Assembly (NCBI GenBank): GCA_031310005.1
Contig: CM062379.1
Coordinates: 868,001 to 932,000, forward strand
Length of the DNA: 64,000 bases
Direction: 5' to 3'
From: Dactylellina haptotyla
Taxonomy: Eukaryota > Ascomycota > Orbiliomycetes > Orbiliales > Orbiliaceae
In this document: positions 1 to 12,340 of the stretch, piece by piece
How positions within the stretch are numbered: position 1 is the first letter of the stretch
Layout: every line of letters begins with the position of its first letter
The notes under the pieces: model-generated
Databases searched by the model: none
The model's input: the letters and a program-made list of their open reading frames with translations, nothing else
What the model was told of the DNA's origin: nothing
Program-made: the position numbers and the translations under genes

Positions 1-212
1 ATACCAGCGAGCCTCTGTGTGAAAGACAAGGAAAGACCATGCACAGATTGGCATACCCGCTTCGCTTAGTCTTGCCCAGCCCCAAATAGCAATATCTCAT
101 TGGCTGTGACCTTTCTCCCTTCGGTTCACATTTCCCTTCGATATCTGATAAGAACACAACGGAATGCGTAACAAGATGGCTGACGATGGGAAGGAAAGGG
201 CCGGGCATCGAA

Positions 213-220
213 TATTTAAA
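213..220 (+). promoter_or_regulatory. TATA-like element upstream of the Clr5-ankyrin gene
   Basis: The octamer TATTTAAA lies about 240 bases before the ATG at 461 and is followed by a pyrimidine-rich stretch around 221-275 where transcription could begin. It is the only TATA-like element in the first 460 bases, which otherwise hold no gene I can see. This is a motif match only. Confidence 0.35.
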
Positions 221-460
221 CCCCTTCAGAACCCACTTCAGTCCTCCGTCGTATGCTTCTAGGACGAGTAGTTTTCCTAAACCCTACTGATCTCTGGTTT
301 ACTCTATATTTTAAGCGTTCTTTTACATCCTGAATACGAACCAGGGCTGTTCACCTGAATTGTATACCGTATCAAACATTTGAAACAAGGCTTAAGATAT
401 TCACGTAAAGTGGCTTTGGAAGGTATCCCCTGAGGCTCAAAGTTAAAACCCGGCGTCAAA

Positions 461-3443
461 ATGCCTCCGTCAGTTCTTGAAGGCCGAATAGTAAAGAATA
501 TTCGCCCCACTCTATCTCCGCCGATACCTCGAACCCAGCTGGCGAAGTATAATCCTTCAGTTAAATCAAGCTCGAATAGAGCAGACCGGATAGATCTATC
601 TGATTATCATGAAGAAATCAAATATTACTATCTCCATCGCAAGTACACTCAAGAACAAGTACATGAGGCGATGGAGGCTCTCTTTAATATTGGTGCTACG
701 TAAGTTTCCAAATTCCACAGCAATACTGGCTTTTTGGATGCGCGGAAATAGTAATAATTTGTACTGGCAGACCGAAGCAATATAGCGGCTATATCAGTAA
801 ATGTAATTTCGGTAAAAAGTTGTCAGATAAAGAATGGCAAGACATTGCGCCAGTCTACTACGCATCTCTGGCCGAAGGAAACGAAATTTCCATTCGCGTC
901 AATGACGAATACATAATAGACTCCAGCTCGGTGAAAAAGCAACTGCCTCGCCATATTTCACCACTTCTTCAACAGTATTTGATAAAACACCCACAAGGTC
1001 AGCCTCATTGTGGTCTAAACATACAGGGGTATTTGTGTTAACGGAGTCCATAGAATCGACGGCTGCAATCTCAAGCTGCAATGATTCGTACGCTGTCGGC
1101 CGGCTCCAAGCATTCATCCCATCAATCCACCCCGTTCGACAAGAGATCCCTAAACGAATCCTCAGTAAACTTCCCATCTGTCTTTCCGAAGAACTGCTGC
1201 TCCGAATATGCAATGATCAGCTTAAGCTACAGTTTGGGGGCAGTAAGGAGCTAGCAAGAGTAACCGGCAGCTATTACTTCAAACACCTAAGAAATCTGCT
1301 CTATCGGCTTTCAAATAATATTTCCAGTCCCCTCGAAACTGATGATCTGCTGGATAAAGTAATGCGGTTCGGCTACCGATCCTCTTTGAAGAGTCTGCTA
1401 TCCGTCAATATACTACCAGTCAAGATGGCGGCTGAGCATATGATCCCTTTGCTCGTATTGAGACAAGACGAGGACCTGATAAACCACATCATGGATATAC
1501 ACAGTCCCCTCCGGGTCCATATCAAGTGGTATGAGGGTTTCGAAGAGATAGTCTTTCGTCGATGCAAGGGCTACTTCTTCTACGATGAAACAGAGATGAC
1601 TGAGCTACTCAAAAAATATGGATCTTTGGAATTAATTCGATTTATTGCGAACGGGATAGAAAATGATCGAATGGCTTCTTCAACGGCTTGCGAAGGCGCT
1701 ATCTTGGTTGCCTGTGCTACCCGATACTGTGTAATGGATATACACACGATGCAACGGCTGCTGCCTCTTGGGATCCAATTAGAAGAAATCGAGGCGGCAT
1801 ACATCGAATTATATGGGGAGAGCGTTCTCGAATTTGATAGCCCGATAGGATTGAAAGAGCTTCTTGAGATGGGATTCCGTGGGAATATTGGCCTTGTCAC
1901 CCTAGAGGCGGTTCTTCGACATGATAACGGCAAGGCTTCGGATCTTCTCCCTTTCGCGATTTCAATTGAAGAACTGGAATTTCGTATTCCGGAAAATCGG
2001 TTGATGAAAAAGGTTCCCCGCTTGTTAGAGAACTTAGATCATGATGACTTTAACATGCTAATTCACATCTCGCGGGCGGAAACGCGTTCCCTTTCTGGAC
2101 GGTCGGGCCATCATATCTGGTGTCTGATATGTGTAGCATATAGGCTCCAAGATGTACGCTTGAGAGATTATTTAGTGTCCTACTTCAAAGCATACCACAG
2201 ACATATTTGCCAGGCAATATTTAACGAGGCTCTTTGTGCGATTATAGCCCTCTATACAGAAGAGAGCAACGACCCGGAGTGCTGGCTCAGCAGATTTTAC
2301 GATTGTACTTTGAAGAAAGACGAGCCGTCAATGATAGACTGGTGTAAATACCTCGTATCTTCGGGAGCAGATATCGAAAGCTGGTGCACAGGGTATCTTA
2401 CACCTAGGGACAGGTTTTTACATGGAGCACTGCGGCGTAAACTATATCCGACAGCCCGAATTTTTCTGAAACTTGGAGCAAGCCTCAAATCTGTAAATAT
2501 GGATGGAGAGTCACCGCTAGATATCCTTATAGGTCAAGGGGAGGAGCTAGAACCCGATTTTCTCCAGGCCGTCAATGCAGGAGAGGTAGACCGAGTATTA
2601 GAACTGTGGAATCTCCGTCGGAAAGATATCGAGCTATTACAGGGATTTGACGCCCATATTAGTCATTCCGTTTCTTTGCAAAATCCCATATGCCACGAAT
2701 TGGCTAGCTGGGTACTGAAGCCGCCTATCGGGACAGAACGCGCTGCGCGTTTAGAGTCTGTCTTAAATCGCCTAAAAACCACTGGACTGGCATGTTGTCA
2801 AGTAGAATTACCCAGCAGCATATACGTTCATATCAAGAGCTTCAACCAATCGGTGTCTCTTTCAACTTTTAGTGTTCTACAACTACTCGCACTTATCGCC
2901 GAACCTCAACTCTTAGCAGCTGCAATCGCAATCGATCCTGAGGAGGCCTCCCTACAAGTACTAATACCACATGTAGAAAAACCGTCGCCGCTGCAGTTAG
3001 CTGCGAAACAAGGGAATCTCGAGTGTGTAAAGATTCTGATTGGACTAGGTGCTACCCCAACTGAAGCAGTATCCCGGGCAAAACCTAATGTGGGATACAC
3101 TGCATTGCATTACGCTGTTGAAGGGGGGCATATGGATGTCGCCAAATACCTCATCGAGCACGGTGCAATAATTAATTCAATACTGGGACCCAAAGCGAAG
3201 AATGGCTATAGGAAACTCGAGAATATACGGAGGGATGCTAGAGGCGTTGTCGAAACAGCTGTCCGACTAGGTCGTTTGGATTTTGTGGCGCTTTTTATGT
3301 TCGTTGATATTAGATGTCGGTCGGTGGTTTCGGATGCAGGTAAAGAATTCGTGCGTACAAACGTGGGTAGTTATGCCCAGAGATTGTGGGAGGTGCAACA
3401 AAAGCGGGGAGGAATATATGCCGACTCGATTCGTTCGACATAG
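461..3443 (+). CDS. Clr5-domain protein with ankyrin repeats
   Basis: I model three exons, 461-699, 771-997 and 1054-3443, giving 951 residues. The first intron (GTAAGT...CAG) is clear. The second (GTCAGC...TAG, 56 bp, TTAAC branch) has a weaker donor but is the junction that keeps the frame open. The start ATG sits in a good context (TCAAAATG). Residues about 45-110, split by intron 1, match the Clr5 domain: an acidic/aromatic helix (DYHEEIKYYYLHRKYT), then ATPKQYSGYISK, and a conserved Trp (DKEWQDI). Ankyrin-like units occur near residues 585-655 and 795-880 (for example SPLQLAAKQGNLECVKIL and GYTALHYAVEGGHMDVAKYL). The middle is helical with no domain I recognise. Clr5 takes its name from a fission-yeast silencing factor, but in filamentous fungi the domain is mostly found in large families of unknown role, often with ankyrin or TPR repeats. 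A role in regulation or self/non-self responses is inference. Confidence 0.82.
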
Positions 3444-4589
3444 TATCAAAATCAGCAAATGGTAAGTTTTGAATTGTACGATTCACTTAATACCCGCAAC
3501 CGAAACCTCCTGTTGCTTATCGTACATATATTTCGAGAAAATTTTGCTTTATTTCGAATATTCTGTCTTTGGGGTTTTCGTCGGGTCCTATTTGTCTCGC
3601 AAGCCAGATGCCGTCCTGGTCCCGCAAAAGCCTATCTGCATATATGGTATGACGAGCTCTATTCTGCAACACTGTTATTACTAAGAGACCTCTCCTAATC
3701 TCGACGTCTTCCATATTTGCAATATTAATACTGTTCGGGGCTGGTATACGTTGGGACGTCGAAGATATCGCATATGGGATTTCAACTGATTAGCTACACA
3801 CATAGAACTAGGATATAGCTTTCAGGTCCGACCTCTGTCAGGAAAGCATTTAACGTTTTGATTGGAGCTCGCTTATCTTTATTTGCTTACCATCTACCTC
3901 ATTCAGGATAACAAAGTCGGAGATCACGAAGCATCGCGATATGTAAGAGAGGCGTTATCTAGGGATGTCTGCCCCTCTGGAGAAAAATAGTCCAGGGAAG
4001 TGGAAATTTTGAGAAAAAAAGGACGAGACCTTGTTTATAAAGGATCCATGCTGTTTACTTCGATACCTGATACTCCTGATCATCTTTGTATATCAGTTAC
4101 TCGAATATCTAAAGTCCTACACATATAGTAAGAATTTAAAGCCTGAATAAACACTATATGAAAGACTCCTTGATGTGCCCTACAGATGACTATGTTTAAT
4201 AGCATTATCCTAAGCACCCTAGGGTACTTGTAGATAAGGATTGATATTCTCTTGACTAGAAGTTTGCTAGATGGAGATCCTTAAACTATATACCCGCTAG
4301 CTATTTCAAAAGATTTTTTTGTCCCTTCTTATTGTCTGTTTATTTATTACCCTTTAAAGTTGGTGAGGTATTAGTGCTATTTCAATACTTGCAATGTAAG
4401 ACGCGCACGACTATAAGAGGAATCTTCAATGGACTAAATATACAAATTTTGATAGCAATACGCATTTTTCAATGGAGTAGGTGAAATTCCGGGGTATTTC
4501 CATGAGAAATAATCGTAAACCAGGCTTCTAATGTACTGAAACTTCAGAATTGAAACTGAATAGATTCGCCATTTTTTAGAAGTGTAGGT
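3444..4589. other. AT-rich spacer between convergent genes
   Basis: This stretch separates the 3' ends of the Clr5-ankyrin gene and the NLR gene. It is AT-rich, and the short open frames in it have no domain-like content. I see no RNA gene, repeat or transposon ends. It presumably holds both 3' untranslated regions. Confidence 0.5.
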
Positions 4590-7500
4590 TCAGCCCCAAA
4601 CGGAACGCATTTTTCTCTTCATTTTCATTCTAAATCCAGGCTTTGGTGTCAGCGTCGTTTGGCTAACGAGAGCCGTTGGTTTCGGAGCAGTATCAGGAAT
4701 ATCGGGCTGCCTTGGGGCTGGTTTCGAGATATTAACGTCGAGCATTAACTGGCCCAGTCTGTGTGCTTCTTCTTCACCAAATGCATCGCTTATGCCTGTC
4801 CCTGTAAACATTTTATACGTTGAAAGCCTTTCAATAAATTCACGATCTTCCTCTTCTCCGCGAGAACAAAGAGATTTAAAATTTTCACCGTTTTCTGCAC
4901 CATGCTGGATCAACAATTCCGTCGCAGATATCCAAGGCTCTAAGTGAATCTTTCCAGCGGCCATAAAGTCACCTCGCAACCTTCGGAGGTGCTGAAGGAA
5001 TCGGAACCATAATGTAAGGCCATCGTACGATATATTTGGACTTGTACCGTGTGTTAGAAGGTAGCGGACCATATCGATATCAGGATGGCATAATATTACC
5101 CAATTTAGCTGCTTTTCTTCAAGTCTAGGGTCAATTATTTCAGGATGGTCAGGGCGTAAAGCATAATCTAATAACGGCCAAAATTCACGTCCTGTATATG
5201 TCTCAAGTATGGAGATTGGAGCTGACTCCAGGGTGTTCATGACATATCGCTTTAGCCCGTATTCAATGGCTGCTGGCAAGATAGGGACCGAGTCGGGTAT
5301 CGTAGCATACCAATCACCTTCAGCGTCGTGCCATTCTGTTTGTATATAATTAAGATGAAACTTCATTAAATCGTTCAGTTTCACAATTAAAGGGAGCACA
5401 AGACTGCATTGCTTTTTCTCCAGACTTCGCGCGTGTAACATAAAGTCAAGAAAAAGCTTCTTTTGGGGCCTTTGACCAGTCATAATAAACTGTGCCACGC
5501 ACGCACGACAGATGAACAAGTCAACGTCGAAAGAAGCTACCAGCTCCATTTTTAATGTTTGTTGGGCATCTGGGTTTTTAAGGAAGTCTCGTGCTGATCG
5601 ATGCAAAAATTCAACCCTTCGACTTGAGAAAGGGTGATGCGTATCACGGCCAGCGTCCACAATTTCCAACAATCCCAGGCAACGTATATTTACGCGACTG
5701 CCGGTCAATTGGAGAATTTTCTCTATTTTTTCACTTGAGAAGACCTCTAGTGGAGTATCGAAGGGAAATTCCGAACTTTCATTATCTAAGAAAGATAGTG
5801 TCATGAGAGTTGGCGAACTCGTTTCTAGGGCAATTTTGAGGAGCTGCAGGGTTTTGAGACGGTAGACACTCTCAATTTTGGACAGCATCTGCATAAAAAG
5901 TTCCTCTAATTTACTCGGAGTCTCCCTGAGCCTATTAAGGAGGTCTGAGAGTGTATCTCTATTTCTGAAACCGCGTAATAGTGATCGTACTACGAGTACA
6001 ACCCACAGCCATACTCCTTGGGCTTTCTTTGTGATTTCTGATATGAAAGTATCCGATGCCGCGTTGCTGTGACTATCTTCTATATCTTTGAACTTGTCAT
6101 TTGCCATGAGCTTAGAACGGACATAGTCTTGAATGTCTTTCTGGGTTAAATCCTCGAGTCTTAGTCGGGGGCAATCCGAAAAGGCAGCCTTGAAAAGCTC
6201 CCAGGGACGGCTTGAGACACAAATTTTGATGTCTGGTAAAGCAGAAAGCTCCGCTAATATATCTAAAAGCTCGAGACGCTGATGTTCTTCTCCTTCAAAT
6301 TCATCTAGGCCGTCAATAAAGAGGCAGATACGGGTGTTTGAAGCGGTGATATTGGCTAATTTTCGGAGGGAAAATAAGAGATCTTTTTCGTTCCATGCCG
6401 GAAAGTGGCCAAGGGCTAGGTCATAAGAGCGCCATCGAACAGGCGAGATTTCAGGAATAACTTCAGGCACTTGCCGAAGAAGATCGTGAAGAAGAGATCG
6501 CAACAGTCCTGATAATGACTTCTGAGTATCTGTACCCGGGCTCCAGAAGAAATAACTTGCAACTAATACTTTTTTATCACCGCCCCAGCCTTCAAGAAGC
6601 TTGCTCATTCGATCTGTTTGAACTATCCACTTCATCAAAGTCGATTTCCCCGATCCAGCTTTCCCAGAGACCCAGTAGATACCATGCGACCCGTTAAGCC
6701 ATTCCGAGATTTGTGCCCAGTTGGATACGACTCCCTCCTGAGGATCAAAAACCCAATTTAATGTTTTTTCGTGGGCTTCTTCAATCATGTCGTGGCGATA
6801 CTCGATGCGTTCAAAATAGAGACTATCGAGAACGTTACACTGATAGGAAAGACCTTTTGAATCTCCAACCGCTTGGTGTATCCGATTAATTAAATAGTTG
6901 ATCCCATCTGAATTCAAGACTAGCCATTTCTCGACAAGTTCCTGTGAGGTACCCAATTTTGAATTGTCTTCCTTATCTCTCAGTGTATTCTGCTGGTTGG
7001 CTAATGCAGCTAAATCCTGTCGTAATGTTTCGATTTGTTGCTTTGTTTCGTTATTGCATCTGCGGACCGCCTCCAATAGCGACTTGGCCTCAACTCGGAT
7101 TGTATCGGTCACAGCATTCACAGGAATGTTTACTGGCTTCTCACTAATGTTATGTAGTTAGAATACGGTCTCTTAAGATCCGGTTAGGTCAAAAATTAAT
7201 GACTTACTTCATACATATCAAGAGATGTATAATTACCTGCTGTCGGAGTCGGTCTAATGTAATCATTCGTTTGTCGATTTCTTCCTTCATCCAAACGCTT
7301 TTTAGGGCTTGACGAAAACTCTTCCATTTCCGACGATTCCCCGTTACCCGTAGTTTGTTGATAGCTTCAGCAAGATCATCCGCAAACTGCATACACTCTA
7401 ATGATACCTCTAATAATGCCTGCTCTGCTAGTGATAACTGCTTTTGGGCTCCAGATTTATTTATTGAGTCCCCTAGTGCATTGTTGAGTTTTGCGAGTCT

Positions 7501-7653
7501 TGAGGACAGAGCTACTTGCTCAGCATGGTCCGCTAAAACCCCATCGGCGCTTTTGTATAGCTCTTTCCCTTTCGATATAAGCTTTGTGGTGAAATCGAGA
7601 AATTGCAGGACGGCTGCCGCGGCACCCAAGGCGGCCAACGGATCCAAAACCAT
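4590..7653 (-). CDS. NACHT-type NLR (STAND) NTPase
   Basis: There are two exons, 7208-7653 and 4590-7143, joined across a 64-bp intron (GTAAGT...TTAG with a CTAAC branch), giving 999 residues. The N-terminal 150 residues begin MVLDPLAALGAAAAVLQFLDF and resemble the helical N-terminal domain common on fungal STAND proteins. A coiled-coil-like stretch follows near 175-205. The NACHT module has Walker A GKAGSGKST (about 309-317), Walker B LFIDGLDEF (about 423-431) and a sensor-type SSRPWELF after it. Downstream is a long helical region like that seen after NACHT in many fungal NLRs. I see no WD40, TPR or clear ankyrin repeats, although short ankyrin-like pieces occur (MVRYLLTHGTSPN, TELLIQHGAENGEN). 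The tail is basic (KMKRKMRSVWG). Fungal NLRs are linked to heterokaryon incompatibility and immunity-like cell death; that role here is inferred from the family. Confidence 0.88.
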
Positions 7654-8933
7654 CCCTAAACTTTGAAATCGTCGCTTACGGTCGTTTAGGGTCTTCGTTC
7701 TCGAACTGACTGAAAGCCGCCGTTGCCTATCGTGATTTTTCGCGCAAGGTTTACACTTGTCTCGTCTACAATATAGATTACGATTCAGTTTTGGCCTTGC
7801 TTCCTCATGATCTCAAAATCCTTCAGCCGGCTCATATAAGATAGAGCATGACACATGGCAGTGCGGGGTCTTTTCGCCCCAGTACACTGTATAGGAGCTC
7901 AGCCTCGCGGTTATTTGTTGTATGCAACGTTTGCAAGAATCATTGCCCCATTATACCCCCCTATAAATATAAACGAGATGCGAACCCACTCGGTCCAATT
8001 CAAGGTGTTGATGTTATGAAATTTAATTAGGGTGAATCAATTGCTTGAGGTATAAGTGAAACACTGTAGTGCACTAGACCCTATGTTTTTTGGCATAGCC
8101 TTCCCTTAACGACAACCCACTGTCTACAAAACTGCTCATTAGTATAACGAAGATATAGCATGATTAAATCTAATCTCTTCTGTCAGTTCTTATATCCATA
8201 CGTATAAAAAGGTATTTGCCTTCTCATCTAGGCCTCGTCTGTATTAGTAACTGAATATTCGGAATTGATCTCATGAGTTTGAACAAGGTTATAAAGACAC
8301 CGCGCCTTTGAATGTTAAATGTTAGAAGATATCGGTACCGAGATCTAGATAAACGTGTCTTCGAATACTATCTTGATGATGATGATGATATTTATAGACT
8401 AAATATATTGATAGTCAGCGGTTTTTAATCATTATGAAAGACCAAGGGTTTCGACCTAAGCTCCTAGCACACACACTTTAAAGAAAGAGAAATGCATACT
8501 TAAGTAAATATATTTCTATTTTATATATGATTTGAGGATCCGAGCTGATATGTACGCGAAAGTTAGCGGGCAATGCGCTTCAACTATTTCTGCTATGGGT
8601 GTTGCTGTATACATGCAAGTGAAGGCCGCTTGGACACAATAAATTTATTCCTTACTTGTAATGAAATATATTGGCATATAGTGTTTGAAAACCTACAAAT
8701 TTATGCAAGGTCCAATATTTCTGGATAAATTTGAACATGATGGGTGGAAAAAAGTTGTCAACAAACACGGACACAGTATCTATGTCAAGCAAGGAATACA
8801 GAATTTGGATGGATGAGCCTCGAATTAGTGCTTAAAAGTCATCTGATTTCTAAAAAGGCAAGTTCAATTCCAATATTACAGCTATTGAAACCAGGAATCG
8901 CTGATCCACAGTACGATTGTAATTCCTAGGAGT
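7654..8933. other. AT-rich intergenic stretch
   Basis: This region holds the upstream side of the NLR gene and the downstream side of the hydrolase gene. It is AT-rich, with a short (GAT)n run near 8377-8390. No frame shows domain-like content and no RNA gene was recognised. Two TATA-like runs (near 7963-7975 and 8204-8210) could serve the NLR gene, but I cannot choose between them. Confidence 0.45.
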
Positions 8934-10492
8934 TCACTCCTTGAAAACACCTTCACAAAGCGCCCACCACGCTGTCGCCATCCTACCCGGAACCTTATGC
9001 TCACCCGGAATAAACGTATCATAAAAACACTCAGTATGAATTTCGCCCTCGCAAACAACAACATCGACACCGCTCTCACCCGCGGGTACACCCTTCTCTA
9101 CGCCCTCCCTGAAAGTTTTTCCAAACTCAATAATCGAATCGCAAAGGGTCTCCTCCTCACCGATGAGAATAAGCGTCTTCTTGACCGGCACTCCCGTCCA
9201 CCACGATGGGGGAGCCTGGTTAGGCTGATTATATTCGTCCCACGTGTACTTGTCGTCCGTTGGAGGGAGATCTTTATGACGTGGCTCATCGGGTCTGTCT
9301 ACCAGCCAGCGAGACCAAACTTCTACGAATAGTGGGAATACAACGTCCTTTTTGTTCGGTTCTTTCATAGATTTGTAGTCGGTTGCGAAGGATGTCCATG
9401 GGGAAATTGGTACTAAGGCACCCAGTTTTGGAGAGGACTCTGGAAGGACGAGTGGCTCGATCGCAGGATGTGGGTGGATGAGATGAGAAACTGTGGAGAT
9501 GACGAGACATCCACCAGCGGAGTCACCGGCGAAAACAATCTGTTATTGTTATTGTGTTAGTCTTTTTGTAATTTACGAGTTTTGTTTTAGACCGATATTT
9601 ATTCTTTTTGCCTACATTTGCTGGATCGTATCCGCATGTGTGAATAATATATCTCAGTCCTTCAACAGATTGCTTAAGTTGGGTTGGATATCTGGCGGCG
9701 GGAGTTAAGCCTAGCATGACAGTTAGTTATCAATGAGGAAGCCTATATGTTTCGTAGAAGCAAGAAGAACCTACTGTACTCCAAGATCGCAAGGTCTGCA
9801 TCAATCCCCTTCTTCTTGAGGTGTTCCTTTGTCTGGTGTAAATATTTAACGTGGTGGTCCCCAATTGCCAAGTTATATCCACCGCCTATTGCAGCAATTA
9901 GCACAACCTTTTCTTCCCTTCAAAGGTTCTTACATATATATGCATACCGTGAATATGTAGTAGGACTTTCTGTCCCTTCTTCTCACCCCACCAGTGGATC
10001 TTTGCACCGTGCGGTATATCATCGGTGGTAACTGTCACATTCAATAATTTTGCCATCTTTCTAATCTGGACCGTCGTCGGCGGATTGAGTAGACTTATAT
10101 ACCATTTGTTTAGTATGCATATGGGACCTAGAACCTCGTGAAAACGAGCTTGGAATTGTCGCAGATACGCGAGCGCGCAACTTACTTTATCTGCCTAGGA
10201 TGTACTCTCGCCAAAGCGAAGTTCAATATCTTACTGCGCAGCGTATATATCCACGATTTCCCAGATTTCGCTCTTGCGCTTAAGAGAACCTTGATGACAA
10301 GAATTGGCATCGCCGCCACTATATTCAAGCCGAAAATAGTTAAAACGGTCCATTTCCAAGCCGTATCGTACAATTGGAGGGTATCCACATACTCAACTTC
10401 AACGCGACGACAACCGCCGCAAGTTTCTCCCCAAGCGTAACATCCTTAGTTGTTGTGGGTGCAAAAGACACCGGAACCAATGTGTTGGGCAT
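8934..10492 (-). CDS. Alpha/beta hydrolase, hormone-sensitive-lipase type
   Basis: Six exons (10393-10492, 10186-10318, 9948-10093, 9775-9885, 9616-9710, 8934-9539) give 396 residues. Every junction preserves frame and family motifs. The oxyanion-hole motif HGGGY is assembled across the third intron (HIHG + GGY). The nucleophile elbow is GDSAGG at the start of the last exon. A C-terminal His (GEIHTECFYD) follows. The acidic member of the triad should lie in LILIGEEETLCD, where the usual Asp-rich loop reads GEEE, so the exact acid is unclear. This family hydrolyses carboxyl esters of small or lipid substrates; the substrate here is unknown. An in-frame ATG at 10621 would add 43 residues; I prefer 10492 because MPNTLVPVSF starts where relatives usually do. 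A hydrophobic N-terminal segment (MPILVIKVLL) may anchor it to membrane. Confidence 0.85.
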
Positions 10493-12340
10493 CGTGGTCG
10501 AACCGGCTACCCAATCGATGAAGTTAACCTTATCGGAGATGTTTCTAATTTTTCTGGGGTAAACGGGGTAAAACTCCGAATAGAGTTTTTCTGCCTGCGC
10601 GATGGACAAAAAATAAAACATAAAAAGGGAGAAGAGGAAGAGAAAAATGCCAAAAGTTTCCCTAGGGAGGATCTAGATAGAAATACCCCGCTCCTTCTAG
10701 CCTCGCGCGCCCCAAGCTTCCTGTTGTATCACGCCGTTTTTCTTCTTCCTCTTCTTCCTAAACGCACCAAAAAAAGTCTTGTCCTAAGATACCTAAGAAC
10801 ATTTGGTATCATATGCGACTTTTTCCTCTGTTTCGTGCTGCACAAAACCCTCGGCTATAACTCACTTGGAAAATGGTGGTTCCCTTTGTGGCCCGCAGAT
10901 GTGGAAACTGCTAAACCCGGCCCCACCAGATTGGCCCACCCCCGGGCCTGCGCTGGACCGGGTGCCCACAGGTTTGCAGGCATTGGTCGGCTGTCTAGGC
11001 AAAGTTGAGGCTAGCCCGGTCCCGTATTGTGCAAGAGAAAGGTATGTAGATACGAGAAAGCTTTAAAAGCCGTGGCTCAAACCTAAACAGCCGGGTCGGC
11101 GGGTTCATCGGTGGATCGATCTTTCCTGCTACTTACGTACGTACTAAATTGGCGTCGATTGACATCATACTCGTGTGAACAAAGTTTTATCTGGGGTAGA
11201 TTTGAAGTTTCTTTGGCCCCAGTAAATTTTTTGGCTGGGATATCTCCTCCACGATCTTTTAACGGTTGGAATCACAATCACGGTGGCAAACGAAATCAAA
11301 GGTGACATAGAATGGAATCTGTAGCTCTCTCAACCAGAACACTACGGTTTATATTATTAAAATCATACTTTCTGCTAACTATCCACGTGTGAGAATGCAA
11401 AATATCCCCCGTTCCGTAGAATCAATATGGTACAACCCCTTCAAAGATAACAAACGAAAATTTCTCATGGAATGGAACAAGAAAAACAATCCACTTTCCA
11501 AGAAGAAACAATAGCAAGGGTAAACAGGAAAAATAATGGGAGAGAAAAGAGAGCAACAAGAAAATAAAAAACACCTAAAACTCCAGCTTTTTTCATTTTT
11601 TATGTCCACATGCTATACATTGTGCGTTCTCATTCAAATTTAAACCGCTAACAAAGGCAGTTAAAACTAATTGATAGAAAAACAAGTATATCTCATAGCT
11701 AGAGAGGGGAAAAAAAAGACAATTTGTACATATGCTCGCCCGCTTGTATGCGAAATAATATAAAATCAGACGGAAAACACAAGGAGGAAAGGGTTTGAAA
11801 TACACTGGAAATCCCAGAGATACATATAGTTTTTGGATGGGAGAGCCCAGTACAAACGCCTTAGAAATGCCATACGAAAATGCATTATCCGCAAACCCCG
11901 AATATAATGTACTAAAAAATATGTCGGTCGAAAAGGATCGCTGTATGAAATGACGGCGGTGATGTTGTAAGAGGCTCGTAGAGTTAGAACGCCGTATTAA
12001 GAGGGCGAAATCGTAGATGTATAGGCCGTTATGTAAATGTGACCATCAATAATTTGTAGGCGAAAAGATAAAATATGTCTAACGGGAGGTCGGACGTCAG
12101 AATGAGGGAATTTTGGTTGAGAAGAGTGAAATATTAGGGGTAGTATTCGTAGATCATAAGTAGGAGGGTTGTTGAGTCTCCAGTCGTAAGCGAAGAAAGA
12201 ATAGGAAACAAGATATAAAATAGTGCTTTATCGAGAGATTTGGTGTGAGGATCTTAAATATCCGGGAGGAATGTTAAAGAAAAAGAAAAAAGAGAAAGAA
12301 AAAGGGTAATCTTAGGGTCTAGAGGATGTTTTGTGATCTC
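10493..12340. other. Intergenic stretch upstream of the hydrolase
   Basis: No convincing gene is seen. The part from about 11,370 to 12,340 is A-rich on the plus strand and lies just downstream of the PHD gene's stop, so it may contain that gene's 3' untranslated region. A GC-rich segment at about 10,890-11,000 can form short hairpins (ACCCGG with CCGGGT) but has no frame or RNA motif that I recognise. Confidence 0.4.
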
